A DNA stretch of 5,640 nt. Origin: Clostridiales bacterium. GTDB lineage: Bacteria; Bacillota; Clostridia; Peptostreptococcales; JAAYPU01. Location: positions 1 through 5,640 of the forward strand of contig JAAYPU010000095.1 of the NCBI GenBank assembly GCA_012519645.1, given 5' to 3'. The position numbers and the translations under genes were made by a program. Within the stretch, counting starts at the first letter, position 1; each line of letters opens with the position of its first letter. The notes below the pieces were generated by a model. The model was not told where the DNA came from, made no database searches, and was given only the letters and a program-made list of their open reading frames with translations. Positions 1-4,992 of this stretch are shown in pieces.

Positions 1-31
1 GATTTCTACCTCATTGCGTTTAACCTACAAC

Positions 32-97
32 GAAACAAAGTTTCTGTATCTTTCAGTTTTCAGTTCAAACCTGACACCTTAGACCCGAGACCTGAGA
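32..97. repeat. Hairpin plus two heptamer repeat families (TTTCAGT and CCTGAGA)
   Basis: A small perfect hairpin (GAAAC, loop AAA, GTTTC; 32-44) is followed by two copies of TTTCAGT (51-64) and then four in-phase heptamers close to CCTGAGA (70-97). Both heptamers are the reverse complements of families in the spacer at 4740-4923 (AACTGAA and GGTCTCA), so this tract is an inverted relative of that one. The order hairpin, short GATA-type linker, ACTGAAA heptamers (read on the minus strand) resembles the module at 2851-2899 and 4910-4955, though more diverged. No coding potential is seen in 1-148. Confidence 0.75.
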
Positions 98-99
98 CC

Positions 100-148
100 T
101 TCCCGATTTCCGATTTCCTATTTCCTATTTCCTATTCCCTATCCCCTG
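100..148. repeat. Seven in-phase tandem heptamers, consensus TTTCCTA
   Basis: Seven consecutive 7-base units fill 100-148 with no gap. Units three to five (114-134) are identical TTTCCTA. The outer units differ by one to three bases, for example TTCCCGA at 100-106 and TTCCCTA at 135-141. The pattern of identical central copies and decayed edges fits growth by slippage. It resembles the heptanucleotide short tandem repeats described in filamentous cyanobacteria, but that is an analogy and not an assignment. Confidence 0.85.
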
Positions 149-182
149 TTATCAATTCCTTTCCTCAAATTCGTCAAATTGT

Positions 183-212
183 TTGAAAAATTTTACTACT
201 TGCAGATATTAT
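183..212 (+). promoter_or_regulatory. Possible sigma-A-type promoter for the EAL-HDOD gene
   Basis: TTGAAA (183-188) and TATTAT (207-212) are separated by 18 bases and lie 64-93 bases upstream of the start codon at 276. The hexamers are close to the vegetative consensus and the spacing is acceptable. The region is very AT-rich, so a chance match is possible. Confidence 0.35.
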
Positions 213-275
213 GATAAAATAATAATAATATTGATAATAAAGCTGAAATGCTCCAAAATTTCGGAGGACGTACAA

Positions 276-1496
276 ATGAATCATTGTATTGCAAGACAGC
301 CTATTTTCACAAAGGACAAGAAAGTCTACGCATATGAGTTGCTTTATAGAGAGCAAGGCACGGAAGTCTATATGAGTGATGATGGGGATAAAGCAACCTT
401 GGATGTCATGATAAACAGTTTTCTTTCCGTAGGATTGGATACATTGACCGGAAACAAAAAAGCCTTTATTAACTTTACTGAACGTTTGATAACTGAAGAA
501 ATAGTCACATTATTTTCCAAGGACCATGTTGTTGTTGAGCTGCTTGAAACGGTAGCTCCTACAAAAGAAATTATTGAGGCATGTGACACATTAAAGGCTT
601 TGGGCTATTCATTGGTTCTGGACGACTTTATTTTAAGAGAAAATTATGATCCACTAGTGGATATGGCTGACATCATAAAGCTGGATTTTTTAAATACAAC
701 CTTAGAAGAAAATACAAAGATTATTCAGCGGTGTTCTAAAAAGGGCGTTAAATTTTTAGCTGAAAAGATAGAAACAATAGAAGATTTTAATAATGCCATT
801 GAGTTAGGTTGTATATATTTTCAAGGATATTTCTTTGCAAAACCGGAAATTCTCCCTTCTAAAACGATTCCTCCATATAGGATGAATTATTTCAGACTTT
901 TAAATGAAATAAATAGTATAGAGCCGGATTTTGATAAGCTTGCTGAGATTATAGAACATGATGTGGCATTTTCATATGAAGTATTAAAGATCGTCAATTC
1001 AGCTGCCTTCTACAGAAAAACCAAGATCAGTTCAGTTAAACAAGCATTGGTTTTCATGGGGATAAACGATATACGGAAATGGATCTATATGGCGATGATG
1101 CGTACAGTAGGGAGCAATAAGCCAAATGAAATTATAAATTACAGTATGATAAGGCTTAAATTCATGGAGAACCTTTCCATAAAATTGGGACAAGGATATA
1201 GAAGCTCACAGTATATAACCGTAGGCATGCTTTCTATGATAGATGCTTTAATGGATATGAATATGGAAGATATTTTGGATGCTATAAATTTGGCTGATGA
1301 GATCAGAGACATACTTTTGGGAATAAAAAAAGATGGTCAGATGGCTTTAAGCTATCAGCTGGTGCTTGAATATGAGAAAGCGAATATGGATGCTATTACG
1401 GAGCTTTCAGGCGAGCTGCAATTAGAGGTAAACGATGTATCACAGATGTACTATGATTCGCTGGAATGGCTTAAAATTGTTTCTTCATATCAATAA
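276..1496 (+). CDS. EAL-HDOD signalling protein, YuxH family, probably inactive as a phosphodiesterase
   Basis: This 406-residue protein has an N-terminal EAL domain (about 1-195) and a C-terminal HDOD domain (about 200-390). The start ARQPIF...YELLYRE (residues 6-26) is typical of the YuxH/CdgJ family. EAL landmarks are E21 (ELL in place of EAL), N66, E88, D116-D117, K135, E163 and Q183 in FQGYFFAKP. The loop after the DDF motif reads ILRENYDP where active enzymes have a GTGYSS-like segment, so c-di-GMP hydrolysis is doubtful. The HDOD part (for example HDVAFSYEVLKIVNSAAFY, residues 228-246) lacks HD-type metal ligands, as expected for this non-catalytic family. Family members act in motility or c-di-GMP-linked signalling; the role here is inferred. 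The ATG at 276 is chosen because GGAGG (263-267) sits 8 bases upstream and the family N-terminus begins there. The in-frame ATG at 183 would add a non-conserved leader and has no good ribosome binding site. Confidence 0.9.
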   Translation: MNHCIARQPIFTKDKKVYAYELLYREQGTEVYMSDDGDKATLDVMINSFLSVGLDTLTGNKKAFINFTERLITEEIVTLFSKDHVVVELLETVAPTKEIIEACDTLKALGYSLVLDDFILRENYDPLVDMADIIKLDFLNTTLEENTKIIQRCSKKGVKFLAEKIETIEDFNNAIELGCIYFQGYFFAKPEILPSKTIPPYRMNYFRLLNEINSIEPDFDKLAEIIEHDVAFSYEVLKIVNSAAFYRKTKISSVKQALVFMGINDIRKWIYMAMMRTVGSNKPNEIINYSMIRLKFMENLSIKLGQGYRSSQYITVGMLSMIDALMDMNMEDILDAINLADEIRDILLGIKKDGQMALSYQLVLEYEKANMDAITELSGELQLEVNDVSQMYYDSLEWLKIVSSYQ

Positions 1497-1532
1497 TTTT
1501 ACCCAATCCGGACTTGAAAGGAAAAATGAACT

Positions 1533-2735
1533 ATGAAAATATGGGAAGATTATTACAATATTTTGCAGGTACACTATAACGCTGAACAGGAAGTAATAGA
1601 AGGTGCATATAAAAGATTATGCAAAAAATATCATCCGGATGTAAATAAGGATAAACGCGCTGAAGAAAAGATTATTGAAATAAACAGAGCTTACGAAGTT
1701 CTTAAGGATGTTACATTAAGAAGAGAATATCATAAAGAATGGTTAAAAAAATACAATGCATCTTTTAAATATGCAGAGAAAAAACAATGGGAGTGGGAGA
1801 GAGGTTTTGCTCCAGTTGCAGAACAGGGAGCGCAGCAGATATTAATAGATTATATAAAAGCATTGGCTGATAATGATTTCAGCAGAGCATACGATATGCT
1901 TTCCGATTACAACAAGAAGCATGTAACAAGGCAGGATTTTATACAATGGCGGGAGATTATCTCAAAGATTTATGCGATCGGAGCTTTCGATATTCGTGTT
2001 TTTAATACTTATTCCAATAATCGTGTGAAGCATATGGGTTATACCAAAGCGATCGAGCTGGAAATAAATATGACGGAAAAGAATGTTCAAGCAGGAACAG
2101 TATCTCAATATAGATTTACAAAAATTGTGGCATTTGAAAATGGAAGATGGAAGGTCCATCTGGAATATGATGATCTAAAAATCTTGATCCATAAGTTTAA
2201 TTATTTGTTTTATTCCAAGTTAAAACCCACGGCAGCTCAGATATATGCACAGTCGCAAATAATTAAAGATGAACTTACAGGCTTTTTAAATAGAAAAGGA
2301 TTCTTAGAGGAATTAGAAAAAGAAAAAAATAGATTTTTAAGATATATCAGTACATACTGTGTTGCTGTCATATCTATCTACGACAAAGAAAATGGCTGCA
2401 ATATTACAAAAAGCGAGGACATAAAATATGCGGCATATTTAATAGACCAATGTATAAGAAAAACAGATATTGCAGCATATATAGAAAAAGGAGTATTTTC
2501 TCTGATTTATACGGAAACACCTTATAATCAGGCGAAAATTGCTTTGTCAAAGTTGGAAAGATTATTGACAGAGAGCTTCACAAGTTATTTCAAAAAAAAT
2601 ATTAAGGTTTTTTCCGGATTGCATGAACATACCGGGCGGGATATTCTGGAAACCTTTAATATTGCCTGTTCGCTGGCAGAAGTGGATTTAAGCGAGGATA
2701 TTGATAACTATATGGATATAAGGATGGAGGTCTAG
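1533..2735 (+). CDS. J-domain protein fused to an NTF2-like domain and a degenerate GGDEF domain
   Basis: This 400-residue protein shows three parts. Residues 5-70 are a J domain with intact HPD (34-36) in KKYHPDVNK, so it should stimulate the ATPase of a DnaK-type Hsp70. Residues about 100-222 look NTF2-like: a helical start (YIKALADNDFSRAYDMLS) and a strand ending WKVHLEYDDL. Residues about 243-390 are GGDEF-like, opening with DELTGFLNRKGF (246-257). The catalytic GGDEF position reads EKGVF (318-322), so diguanylate cyclase activity is not expected. An RxxD motif (RKTD, 309-312) lies exactly five residues before it, as in c-di-GMP inhibitory sites. There are no zinc-finger or substrate-binding domains of classical DnaJ, and no signal peptide or membrane segment. 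The gene starts 36 bases after the EAL-HDOD gene, with AAAGGA at 1517-1522, and is probably co-transcribed with it. The ATG at 1526 is in another frame and closes after 17 codons. J domain is certain; the middle domain is a fold-level guess. Confidence 0.9.
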   Translation: MKIWEDYYNILQVHYNAEQEVIEGAYKRLCKKYHPDVNKDKRAEEKIIEINRAYEVLKDVTLRREYHKEWLKKYNASFKYAEKKQWEWERGFAPVAEQGAQQILIDYIKALADNDFSRAYDMLSDYNKKHVTRQDFIQWREIISKIYAIGAFDIRVFNTYSNNRVKHMGYTKAIELEINMTEKNVQAGTVSQYRFTKIVAFENGRWKVHLEYDDLKILIHKFNYLFYSKLKPTAAQIYAQSQIIKDELTGFLNRKGFLEELEKEKNRFLRYISTYCVAVISIYDKENGCNITKSEDIKYAAYLIDQCIRKTDIAAYIEKGVFSLIYTETPYNQAKIALSKLERLLTESFTSYFKKNIKVFSGLHEHTGRDILETFNIACSLAEVDLSEDIDNYMDIRMEV

Positions 2736-2751
2736 TGATGCTGAGCATCAC
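2735..2751 (+). repeat. Perfect 7-bp hairpin overlapping the stop codon of the J-domain gene
   Basis: GTGATGC (2735-2741), loop TGA, GCATCAC (2745-2751). The first base is the last base of the TAG stop. No run of T follows, so it is not a standard intrinsic terminator. It begins the hairpin and heptamer spacer and is of the same type as the other tri-loop palindromes there. Confidence 0.7.
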
Positions 2752-2753
2752 AG

Positions 2754-2823
2754 AGTAAGGTGTATAGAGTATAGAGTATGGAGTATGGAATAATTAATAA
2801 CTAAGAACTAAGAGTTAAGGAGG
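2754..2823. repeat. Ten in-phase degenerate heptamers (AGTATGG family grading into AAGAACT family)
   Basis: The 70 bases divide without gap into ten 7-base units. The first five are near AGTATGG or AGTATAG (2754-2788). The next five grade from AATAATT and AATAACT to AAGAACT, AAGAGTT and AAGGAGG (2789-2823). The second half is related, on the opposite strand, to the TCTTAAT array at 2899-2947, giving a loosely inverted overall structure. No open reading frame of note is present. Confidence 0.8.
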
Positions 2824-2850
2824 ATTTTGTGTTTTGCAAACACAAAAATC
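2823..2850 (+). repeat. Long AT-rich hairpin within the heptamer spacer
   Basis: TTTTGTGTTT (2825-2834), loop TGC, AAACACAAAA (2838-2847) form a perfect 10-bp stem. GAT/ATC at the outer ends extends it if one A is bulged. It lies directly between two heptamer arrays. It lacks a GC-rich stem and a T-run, so termination is unlikely. Confidence 0.7.
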
Positions 2851-2899
2851 AACTGAAAACTGAAAGATAAGGAAGAAATTTGCATAGGCAAATTTCTTC
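2851..2899. repeat. AACTGAA heptamer module with hairpin, copy 1
   Basis: Two AACTGAA heptamers (2851-2864) are followed by AGATAAG and then a 12-bp perfect stem: GAAGAAATTTGC (2872-2883), loop ATAG, GCAAATTTCTTC (2888-2899). Bases 2851-2896 match 4910-4955 in the same orientation at 41 of 46 positions. The pair closing the loop is C-G here and T-A in the other copy. Confidence 0.85.
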
Positions 2900-2947
2900 A
2901 TTAATTATTAGTTATTTATTCTTCATTCTTAATTCTTAATTTTTAAT
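2899..2947. repeat. Seven in-phase heptamers, consensus TCTTAAT
   Basis: Seven adjacent 7-base units fill 2899-2947. They include TCTTCAT (2920-2926), two identical TCTTAAT (2927-2940) and TTTTAAT (2941-2947). All units end in T and have T at the fourth base. Read on the minus strand the unit is ATTAAGA, related to AAGAACT and AAGAGTT in the array at 2803-2816. Confidence 0.85.
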
Positions 2948-2979
2948 TTGAATTCAGCTTAGCTGAATTCAAAGGGGGT
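2947..2979 (+). promoter_or_regulatory. 12-bp perfect hairpin abutting the ribosome binding site of the FliK-like gene
   Basis: TTTGAATTCAGC (2947-2958), loop TTA, GCTGAATTCAAA (2962-2973) form a perfect stem. The Shine-Dalgarno GGGGG (2974-2978) starts at the very next base, 7 bases before the ATG at 2986. Formation of the stem would leave the G-run single-stranded but right at the helix base. This could protect the 5' end of the mRNA or affect ribosome loading. The regulatory role is inference. Confidence 0.55.
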
Positions 2980-2985
2980 ATTGCC

Positions 2986-4452
2986 ATGGCAGATCCTTTG
3001 TCAAAATTTTCTGCTTTAGACTATTATAATAAAGCAAAATCTGCTACGTTAAAAGATTTAATGGATTTATTGTCCAGCCGGACTGTAAATCAAGCAAAGC
3101 TTGCAGATGTAATTCTTGCGGGAAAAAATCAACAGCTGAATGATCGATCTGCGATTCCGCAGGCAATGCTTTCAGATGTCCAGGATGCCAAGGTTTTAGT
3201 CAGTTCATTAAAAAAACTTATGGATTTAAGCCAATTTTTGTCTCTAAATAATCAGTCTTCAGAAATAATGATTTCCCAAGAAGCGATTCCAAAAGAAATT
3301 GAAGGTCAGCATAAAGCAACGGTTCTCTTTAAAGGACCTTTTTTTGATTTGCTCAGAGAAATAGTACAAAACAATTCTGAAAATAATATGATCAAAGGTG
3401 CAGTTGCTGATATACTTAAAAACATTATTCCTCAAAGTATAAATGAATCTCCTCAAAATAAAATTATGGATGCAGCTTCAAATCTTTTTCAATTCCTTTT
3501 ACAAATGAATGATGAAGATCTTTCATCAAGAGTAAACAGCCTGATTTCCAAGGATTTGCTCACTATAGAATTGGAAGAGATCGTTCATCTGGCAAAAGAT
3601 ATTTTGGCGAAATATCCTGAAGACGAGAAGGTGCAGCATTTCTTAAAAGAAATCGTTCAGTCTTTTAGCATGATCGATAATAAAAAAGCATCTTTAATGA
3701 AAGCGATAGATGATTTGATAGATCTTTTGGATGATCCTCAGAAAAATCAGGCAGCACTTAAAGATAAACTTATAGATGTATTAAAAATAAATTTTAAGAC
3801 AGATGCAAAAAATGAGAATTTACCCGTTCATCTTTTAAATGATCCTCAATTTATTGGAAATTTGAAACAGGATACTGCTGCCTTTGAAAAGCTTTTAGGA
3901 CAATTGACTCAAACCGCAAAGGAAAATACGAAGCAGGACACTGTTGTTTTAGAAAAGATGCTTTCATTAATAGAAAATAATATTGAGAAAATAGATTCAA
4001 ATGAAACCTTTAAAGGTGTCAGTGAACAAATTCTTAAAAATATATTGATAGGTCAAAACTTTAAATCGCCTATGCTTCATTTTGCTCTTCCGATACATTA
4101 CGAAGGGATGAACGCTTTCGGAGAGTTATGGCTTGATGCCAATGGAGAGAATGAGGGAAAAGAGAGCAAGAATAAATCCTATCGCATATTCTTGGTGATA
4201 GATATTACTGATGTAGGTATTTTTGAAGTTGATATTTTGCTCGAAGGGAAAAAACTGAGCACAAGACTATATTGCCCGCCAATGCTGATAAATGCATTTT
4301 CAGATGCAGAAAGCTCGATTAGAGAAGTGGCTTCTGATGCAGGACTACAACTTAACAAAATGGAAGTAGTGGAATTTAAAAAAGCGAGGACATTAAATGA
4401 AGTATTCCAAAATCCTGTTGAAAGTAGGTATGTATTAGATGTTAGAGTATAA
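2986..4452 (+). CDS. FliK-like (YlqG-type) protein with hook-length-control C-terminal domain
   Basis: This 488-residue protein has a long, mostly helical, polar N-terminal part (about 1-355). A compact C-terminal domain (about 360-488) resembles the flagellar hook-length control (FliK C-terminal) fold. Its strand-rich segment MLHFALPIHYEGMNAFGELWLD (363-384) leads, after a charged insert, to IFLVIDITDVGIFEVDILLEGKKLSTRLY (401-429). A helix and LQLNKMEVVEF (455-464) follow. In flagellar systems FliK measures hook length and signals FlhB to switch export class. The next gene is a free FlhB C-terminal domain, overlapping by 14 bases, which strongly supports the FliK-like reading and matches the ylqG-ylqH pair of Bacillus. 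No signal peptide is seen. The N-terminal part is too variable to identify. The ATG at 2986 is preceded by GGGGG at 2974-2978. Whether it acts in true flagellar assembly is unknown, as no core flagellar gene is in view. Confidence 0.75.
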   Translation: MADPLSKFSALDYYNKAKSATLKDLMDLLSSRTVNQAKLADVILAGKNQQLNDRSAIPQAMLSDVQDAKVLVSSLKKLMDLSQFLSLNNQSSEIMISQEAIPKEIEGQHKATVLFKGPFFDLLREIVQNNSENNMIKGAVADILKNIIPQSINESPQNKIMDAASNLFQFLLQMNDEDLSSRVNSLISKDLLTIELEEIVHLAKDILAKYPEDEKVQHFLKEIVQSFSMIDNKKASLMKAIDDLIDLLDDPQKNQAALKDKLIDVLKINFKTDAKNENLPVHLLNDPQFIGNLKQDTAAFEKLLGQLTQTAKENTKQDTVVLEKMLSLIENNIEKIDSNETFKGVSEQILKNILIGQNFKSPMLHFALPIHYEGMNAFGELWLDANGENEGKESKNKSYRIFLVIDITDVGIFEVDILLEGKKLSTRLYCPPMLINAFSDAESSIREVASDAGLQLNKMEVVEFKKARTLNEVFQNPVESRYVLDVRV

Positions 4453-4738
4453 TAAATACGGAAAGATTGCCTATGACAAAAAAATGAAAAAAGCCGTTGC
4501 CCTTGCCTACGACCATGAACAGGACAATGCGCCGGTGGTAGTGGCATCAGGTGCAGGATATGTTGCAGAACGTATCATTGAGATAGCTGATAAAGCAAAT
4601 ATACCCATATATCGTGATGAAACAGCCGCAGGGTTATTGGCACAGCTTCAACTGGGACAAGAGATACCATATGAATTATATGAGGTGATAGCGGAGATAT
4701 TCGGCTATATACTTAAAACGACAAAAAATCTCAGATAG
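4439..4738 (+). CDS. ylqH: Free-standing FlhB C-terminal (EscU/YscU/HrcU family) export-switch domain, YlqH type
   Basis: This 99-residue protein corresponds only to the cytoplasmic C-terminal domain of FlhB, the substrate-specificity switch of flagellar type III export. Visible family marks are KKAVALAYD (residues 17-25), DNAPVVVASGAGYVAERIIEIA (29-50), NIPIYRDE (54-61), AAGLLAQLQLGQEIPYELYEVIAEIF (63-88). The N-terminal membrane helices of full FlhB are absent, and so is the NPTH autocleavage motif. It therefore resembles the product after cleavage. The likely partner is the FliK-like protein just upstream, whose stop it overlaps, implying translational coupling. AAAGTAGG (4421-4428) lies 10 bases before the ATG at 4439. 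A later ATG (residue 16) lacks a ribosome binding site. The family call is firm; its substrate and function are not established here. Confidence 0.88.
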   Translation: MLEYNKYGKIAYDKKMKKAVALAYDHEQDNAPVVVASGAGYVAERIIEIADKANIPIYRDETAAGLLAQLQLGQEIPYELYEVIAEIFGYILKTTKNLR

Positions 4739-4739
4739 T

Positions 4740-4801
4740 CCGAAGTCCGGAGTGGTCTCAGGTCACTGGTCACAGGAAAAGTGATTAGTAATTAGTGATT
4801 A
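4740..4801. repeat. Heptamer arrays after ylqH (CCGRAGT, GGTCWCA and GTGATTA families)
   Basis: Five in-phase heptamers run from 4740 to 4774: CCGAAGT, CCGGAGT, then three GGTC-type units such as GGTCTCA. After a GGAAAA interruption, three GTGATTA-type units follow (4781-4801, the middle one GTAATTA). The array starts two bases after the ylqH stop. GGTCTCA is a rotated reverse complement of the CCTGAGA units at 70-97. Confidence 0.8.
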
Positions 4802-4823
4802 GGGTTTTAGGTTTATTTATCAT

Positions 4824-4850
4824 GTCATTGCGAGCGTAGCGTGGCAATCT
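4824..4850. repeat. GTCATTGCGAGCG-type extragenic repeat
   Basis: Bases 4824-4850 begin GTCATTGCGAGCG and end GGCAATCT, with ATTGC (4827-4831) and GCAAT (4844-4848) as inverted ends. This is markedly GC-richer than its surroundings. It matches the form of a short extragenic repeat I recall from many unrelated bacterial genomes (TCATTGCGAGCG...GCAATCT). Its mobility and function are unknown to me. Confidence 0.6.
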
Positions 4851-4856
4851 ACTCAG

Positions 4857-4891
4857 GGTCTCGGGTTTCTGGTGTCAGGTCCTAGGTCCGG
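4857..4891. repeat. Five in-phase GGTCTCG-type heptamers
   Basis: Five consecutive 7-base units, each beginning GGT, fill 4857-4891, for example GGTCTCG (4857-4863), GGTCCTA (4878-4884) and GGTCCGG (4885-4891). This is the same family as 4754-4774, resumed on the other side of the GTCATTGCGAGCG repeat. Confidence 0.8.
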
Positions 4892-4895
4892 TATC

Positions 4896-4955
4896 AATTG
4901 AAAACTGAAAACTGACAACTGAAAGATAAGGAAGAAATTTGTATGAACAAATTTC
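4896..4955. repeat. AACTGAA heptamer module with hairpin, copy 2
   Basis: Four AACTGAA-type heptamers (4896-4923) are followed by AGATAAG and a 9-bp perfect stem: GAAATTTGT (4934-4942), loop ATGA, ACAAATTTC (4947-4955). It matches the copy at 2851-2896 at 41 of 46 positions and keeps the stem through a paired C-G to T-A change. A further stretch (4956-4992) is AT-rich with no clear feature. Confidence 0.85.
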
Positions 4956-4992
4956 CACCTATAATTTTTTATTTTATAGAAGTATCTTTTTA

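Noticed and set aside
51..148. CRISPR-like array
   Set aside because: Units are 7 bases, adjacent and without unique spacers; no cas genes are present.
183..275. In-frame ATG at 183 giving a 31-residue N-terminal extension of the EAL-HDOD protein
   Set aside because: The extension is isoleucine/lysine-rich, not part of the family, overlaps the likely promoter, and has no ribosome binding site, whereas ATG 276 has GGAGG at ideal spacing.
174..589. Minus-strand open frames at 174-356 and 368-589
   Set aside because: Low-complexity or antisense translations of the promoter region and the EAL domain; no ribosome binding sites or family features.
2735..2751. Intrinsic terminator after the J-domain gene
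   Set aside because: The stem is only 7 bp and no T-run follows.
2880..2908. Promoter for the FliK-like gene (TTGCAT with an AT-rich -10)
   Set aside because: The hexamers fall inside the repeat module and heptamer array, where AT-rich matches are expected by chance.
4179..4547. 122-codon open frame on the minus strand
   Set aside because: It lies antisense across the FliK-like/ylqH junction, has no recognisable domain, and both plus-strand genes there are well supported.
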